From: Comamonas testosteroni
Lineage (GTDB): Bacteria > Pseudomonadota > Gammaproteobacteria > Burkholderiales > Burkholderiaceae_C
Reading direction: 5' to 3'
Length of the DNA stretch: 64,000 nt
Assembly (NCBI RefSeq): GCF_014076415.1
Contig: NZ_CP043568.1
Span: 1,550,001 to 1,614,000 of the forward strand
Shown: positions 62,030 through 64,000 of the stretch, in pieces
Numbering within the stretch: the stretch's first letter is position 1
How the letters are laid out: the number at the start of each line of letters is the position of its first letter
Notes under the pieces: generated by a model
The model's input: only the letters and a program-made list of their open reading frames with translations
Told to the model about the DNA's origin: nothing
Database searches by the model: none
Translations under genes and position numbers: made by a program

Positions 62030-62047
62030 ATACTCTGTTTGGACGAG
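62030..62047 (-). promoter_or_regulatory. 18-bp shared operator, site 6 (Rieske oxygenase)
   Basis: Minus strand reads CTCGTCCAAACAGAGTAT, 62 bp upstream of the Rieske start codon and close to site 5 (CCCGTCCATTTGGAGTAT). A weaker related stretch, ATCCGTCCAAAACTAA, follows nearer the gene at 61985-62000. Confidence 0.5.
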
Positions 62048-62125
62048 TGAAGGTGCGGCTTTGATCTGGCGCAAACCGCCCAGGGTTTGCCCTGGGTTGG
62101 GTGTTTGCGCACGCTTACATGCTGC

Positions 62126-62962
62126 TCATGCTGCCGCAGCCACGCGCTCTTTGTGAAGTGGTTGCAGGTCAATCATGGTGTAGCTCTTGGCCAGCGGCAG
62201 AGCGTCTTTCTCGGTGCCCAGCCAGAACAGTGCCGCAGCGATTTCTTCGGGGGTGGAGGCACCATAGCGCTGAGCCAGAAGGCCGTCGTCGCCCAGTGTG
62301 GCCTTGACGGCCTCGGTCGTCACCACGCCGGGGTTGACGCTGAAGGCGCGCACATTCTGCTGCTTGTATTCGGTGTTGATGCAGCCGGCCAGGCGCGCGA
62401 TGGCGGCCTTGGAGGCTCCATAGGCAAAGCCCCAGCCGCCCTGGTCGGCGGGCACGGGCGGGTTGTACTGGCCCGCAGCCGAGCACACATTGATGATGCG
62501 GCCGCCGCCTTGTGCCGCCATGGCCGGCAGCAGGCGCTGAGCCAGATGGAAAGGAGCGATGACATTGCCCTGCATGGAGCGCTGCAGCGATTCGGCCGTT
62601 ATTTCGGGGATCAGGTGGTTGATCTCGCGGTTCTGGTAGACGGCGTTGTTGATCAGCAGATCGACACGGCCAAAGCGTTTCAGCACAGCGTCGGCGGCCT
62701 TGTCCAGGCTGGTCAGATCCATCAGGTCCATGACATGCGGAAACACCTCGCCGCCAGCGGCCTCGACGGCCTTGGCTGTGGACTCCAGACTGCCGGACAG
62801 AAGCTGGCCGCCTGGCAGGCGCAGCTGGTTTTCCATCTGCGCACCTTCGGTCAGCGTGCGGGCAGTGATGGCCACGCGCCATCCCTTGATGGCAAAGAAG
62901 ACGGCGGTTGCAGCGCCAATGCCGCGGCTGGCACCGGTGATGAGAACTACGGGTCGGCTCAT
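62126..62962 (-). CDS. Short-chain dehydrogenase/reductase (SDR)
   Basis: 278 aa from the ATG at 62962, which has TTGGAG upstream; an upstream ATG at 62995 overlaps the MFS gene. Motifs TGASRGIGAATAVFF, ITARTLTEG at beta-2 (Arg suggests NADP(H)), NNAVYQN, Ser in VCSAAGQYN and YGASK. A 17-residue insertion before YGASK (PVPADQGGWGFA) is notable. It is followed by the Rieske oxygenase gene on the same strand (158 bp with an operator), and preceded by an MFS gene, suggesting uptake, oxidation and hydroxylation of one substrate. Confidence 0.84.
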   Translation of the reverse strand: MSRPVVLITGASRGIGAATAVFFAIKGWRVAITARTLTEGAQMENQLRLPGGQLLSGSLESTAKAVEAAGGEVFPHVMDLMDLTSLDKAADAVLKRFGRVDLLINNAVYQNREINHLIPEITAESLQRSMQGNVIAPFHLAQRLLPAMAAQGGGRIINVCSAAGQYNPPVPADQGGWGFAYGASKAAIARLAGCINTEYKQQNVRAFSVNPGVVTTEAVKATLGDDGLLAQRYGASTPEEIAAALFWLGTEKDALPLAKSYTMIDLQPLHKERVAAAA

Positions 62963-62984
62963 GAGAGTCTCCAATTTTTGATGA

Positions 62985-64000
62985 TCAGGCGGCATTCATC
63001 TGCAACTGCTGCAGGCGCTGCTTATAGGGGCGGATGGCCAACGCGAAGAAAAGCGAAGTGATGACTAGCAGCGAGGTCACGCCCATCAGCGCCCAGCGCA
63101 GGCCTTCTGAGCCATGGGCCCTGGCAAAGTAGTCCGACAGAATGCCGGTTACCAGCGGACCCAGGCCCACGCCCAGCAAGGTCATGAAAAGATTGAGAAG
63201 TGCCGAGGCAACGCTGCGTTCGGCGGCAGTCACCATCTGGCTGACGGCGCTGTATGAGAGGGTGGCAAACCAGCTCGCAAAAAAGCCGAACAGCAGGGCA
63301 AATGCCATGGCATAGGGGACCTTGATGCCGGCAACCGTCCAGAAGTCGGACACGGGCCAGAAAAACACGGCCACGCCTGCAGGCACGGCGCAGAATGTGC
63401 CCATGGCGGCCAGACGCAGCTGCCAGCGAGAGTCGCGCTGCGTCAATCTGTCGCTGAGCCAGCCGCAGAACATGGCGCCGAACACGGCACCCAGGCCGCT
63501 GGCCAGGCCGAACACCAGGCCGGCGTGGGAGATGCTCATGCCGTGAATGCGCATGAAAAAGCTCGGCGCCCAGACACCGTAGCCATAACCTGCAATACCG
63601 GCCACGCCGCAGGCGATGCAGATATTGCGCAGCGGTGCCATGCCCAGCAAACGCCTGACCTGGCCAAACATGGATTCTCGCGGAGTGTTGCCTTGAGCTG
63701 CGGGCCTGGTGCTTTCATAGGCGCCGCGTGCGGGCTCCCTGACGAAGAAATACACCAGCAGCGCAAGAATTACGCCCGGAATGCCGAAGGCGAGAAAGAC
63801 GGAGCGCCAGCCATAGTGCTGGGCCACCATGCCGCCGATGACCAGACCCAGCAGCGTTCCCAGGTTGGGGCCCATCATGAACAGACTGATGGCAAACGAA
63901 CGCATCTTGGGAGGGTACAGGTCGGAGACTATGGACACCGAGGGAGCCATGCCGCCGGCCTCGCCCACGGCCACGCTCATGCGGGCCAGCAGCATATGCC
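62985..64000 (-). CDS. MFS transporter, N-terminus outside the window
   Basis: At least 338 codons with the frame open to the window edge; roughly the first 100 residues are missing. RMSVAVGEAGGMAPSVSIVSDLYPPKMRSFAISLFMMGPNLG matches in part the same loop of the other MFS genes (VAVGEAG, SMIADAYP). About nine hydrophobic segments are visible. Its stop is 22 bp upstream of the SDR start on the same strand, so the two are probably one transcript. Fourth MFS paralogue of the window. Confidence 0.85.
   Translation of the reverse strand, partial: HMLLARMSVAVGEAGGMAPSVSIVSDLYPPKMRSFAISLFMMGPNLGTLLGLVIGGMVAQHYGWRSVFLAFGIPGVILALLVYFFVREPARGAYESTRPAAQGNTPRESMFGQVRRLLGMAPLRNICIACGVAGIAGYGYGVWAPSFFMRIHGMSISHAGLVFGLASGLGAVFGAMFCGWLSDRLTQRDSRWQLRLAAMGTFCAVPAGVAVFFWPVSDFWTVAGIKVPYAMAFALLFGFFASWFATLSYSAVSQMVTAAERSVASALLNLFMTLLGVGLGPLVTGILSDYFARAHGSEGLRWALMGVTSLLVITSLFFALAIRPYKQRLQQLQMNAA

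Noticed and set aside
1..64000. tRNA, rRNA, CRISPR arrays, insertion sequences or phage genes
   Set aside because: No cloverleaf or rRNA-like sequence, no regularly spaced direct repeats, and no transposase or integrase motifs were seen.

Overview
The window is GC-rich, densely packed DNA with Betaproteobacterial gene content: Bug/TctC solute receptors, an AcnD/PrpF-type methylcitrate pathway and a large steroid-catabolism cluster. The steroid part has a TesB-type extradiol dioxygenase followed directly by an IpdA/IpdB-type CoA-transferase pair. This points to Comamonadaceae, most likely the Comamonas testosteroni group. The assignment rests on recognised protein families and gene order; no database search was run.

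Region 1 (1-7.9 kb) holds the 3' part of a MocR-type regulator and a minus-strand operon of two Bug receptors plus an isocitrate lyase/PEP-mutase family enzyme. That operon lies behind a near-perfect sigma-54 promoter and is divergent from a PrpR_N-type sigma-54 activator. A PAS-GGDEF protein follows. Region 2 (7.9-15.8 kb) is a minus-strand methylcitrate operon, prpC - short gntR - acnD - 2'-5' RNA ligase - prpF. Divergent from it is an XRE/ScfR-type regulator related to RamB and mycobacterial PrpR, with TTTGCAAA-like boxes between them. This pathway would consume propionyl-CoA released from steroid rings.

Region 3 (15.9-39.1 kb) is a steroid-degradation block of three consecutive plus-strand operons, each ending at a predicted terminator. 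Operon A (16.0-19.3 kb) has two SDRs, a SnoaL-like protein and an Old Yellow Enzyme. Operon B (19.6-35.0 kb) has tesB, the IpdA/IpdB homologues, two crotonases, an IpdC homologue, two acyl-CoA dehydrogenase (ACAD) pairs, a thiolase, two Tat-type amidases and an SDR. Operon C (35.2-39.1 kb) has an IpdF-like SDR, a MaoC hydratase, a thiolase and a LuxR-family regulator. The content matches degradation of HIP-CoA (the C/D-ring remnant) as known from the KstR2 regulon of mycobacteria and the scd genes of C. testosteroni.

Region 4 (39.4-64 kb) has a membrane GGDEF protein, an alpha-methylacyl-CoA racemase divergent from an SDR, and a long beta-oxidation run: thiolase, FadB-like fusion, GMC oxidoreductase, fused double ACAD, MFS transporter, acyl-CoA ligase. 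After that come a small secreted protein, further MFS transporters, a frameshifted D-aminoacylase-like gene, an EthD-domain protein, a KshA-like Rieske oxygenase, an SDR and a truncated MFS gene at the window edge.

The most notable unexplained signal is an 18-bp partly palindromic motif (consensus about ATCGTCCAWNNNGACKAW). It occurs in at least six intergenic regions, usually 50-70 bp before a start codon, and ties regions 3 and 4 into one probable regulon. The LuxR-family protein of operon C is the obvious candidate binder, and its own operon carries a site. No tRNA, rRNA, CRISPR array or insertion sequence was seen.
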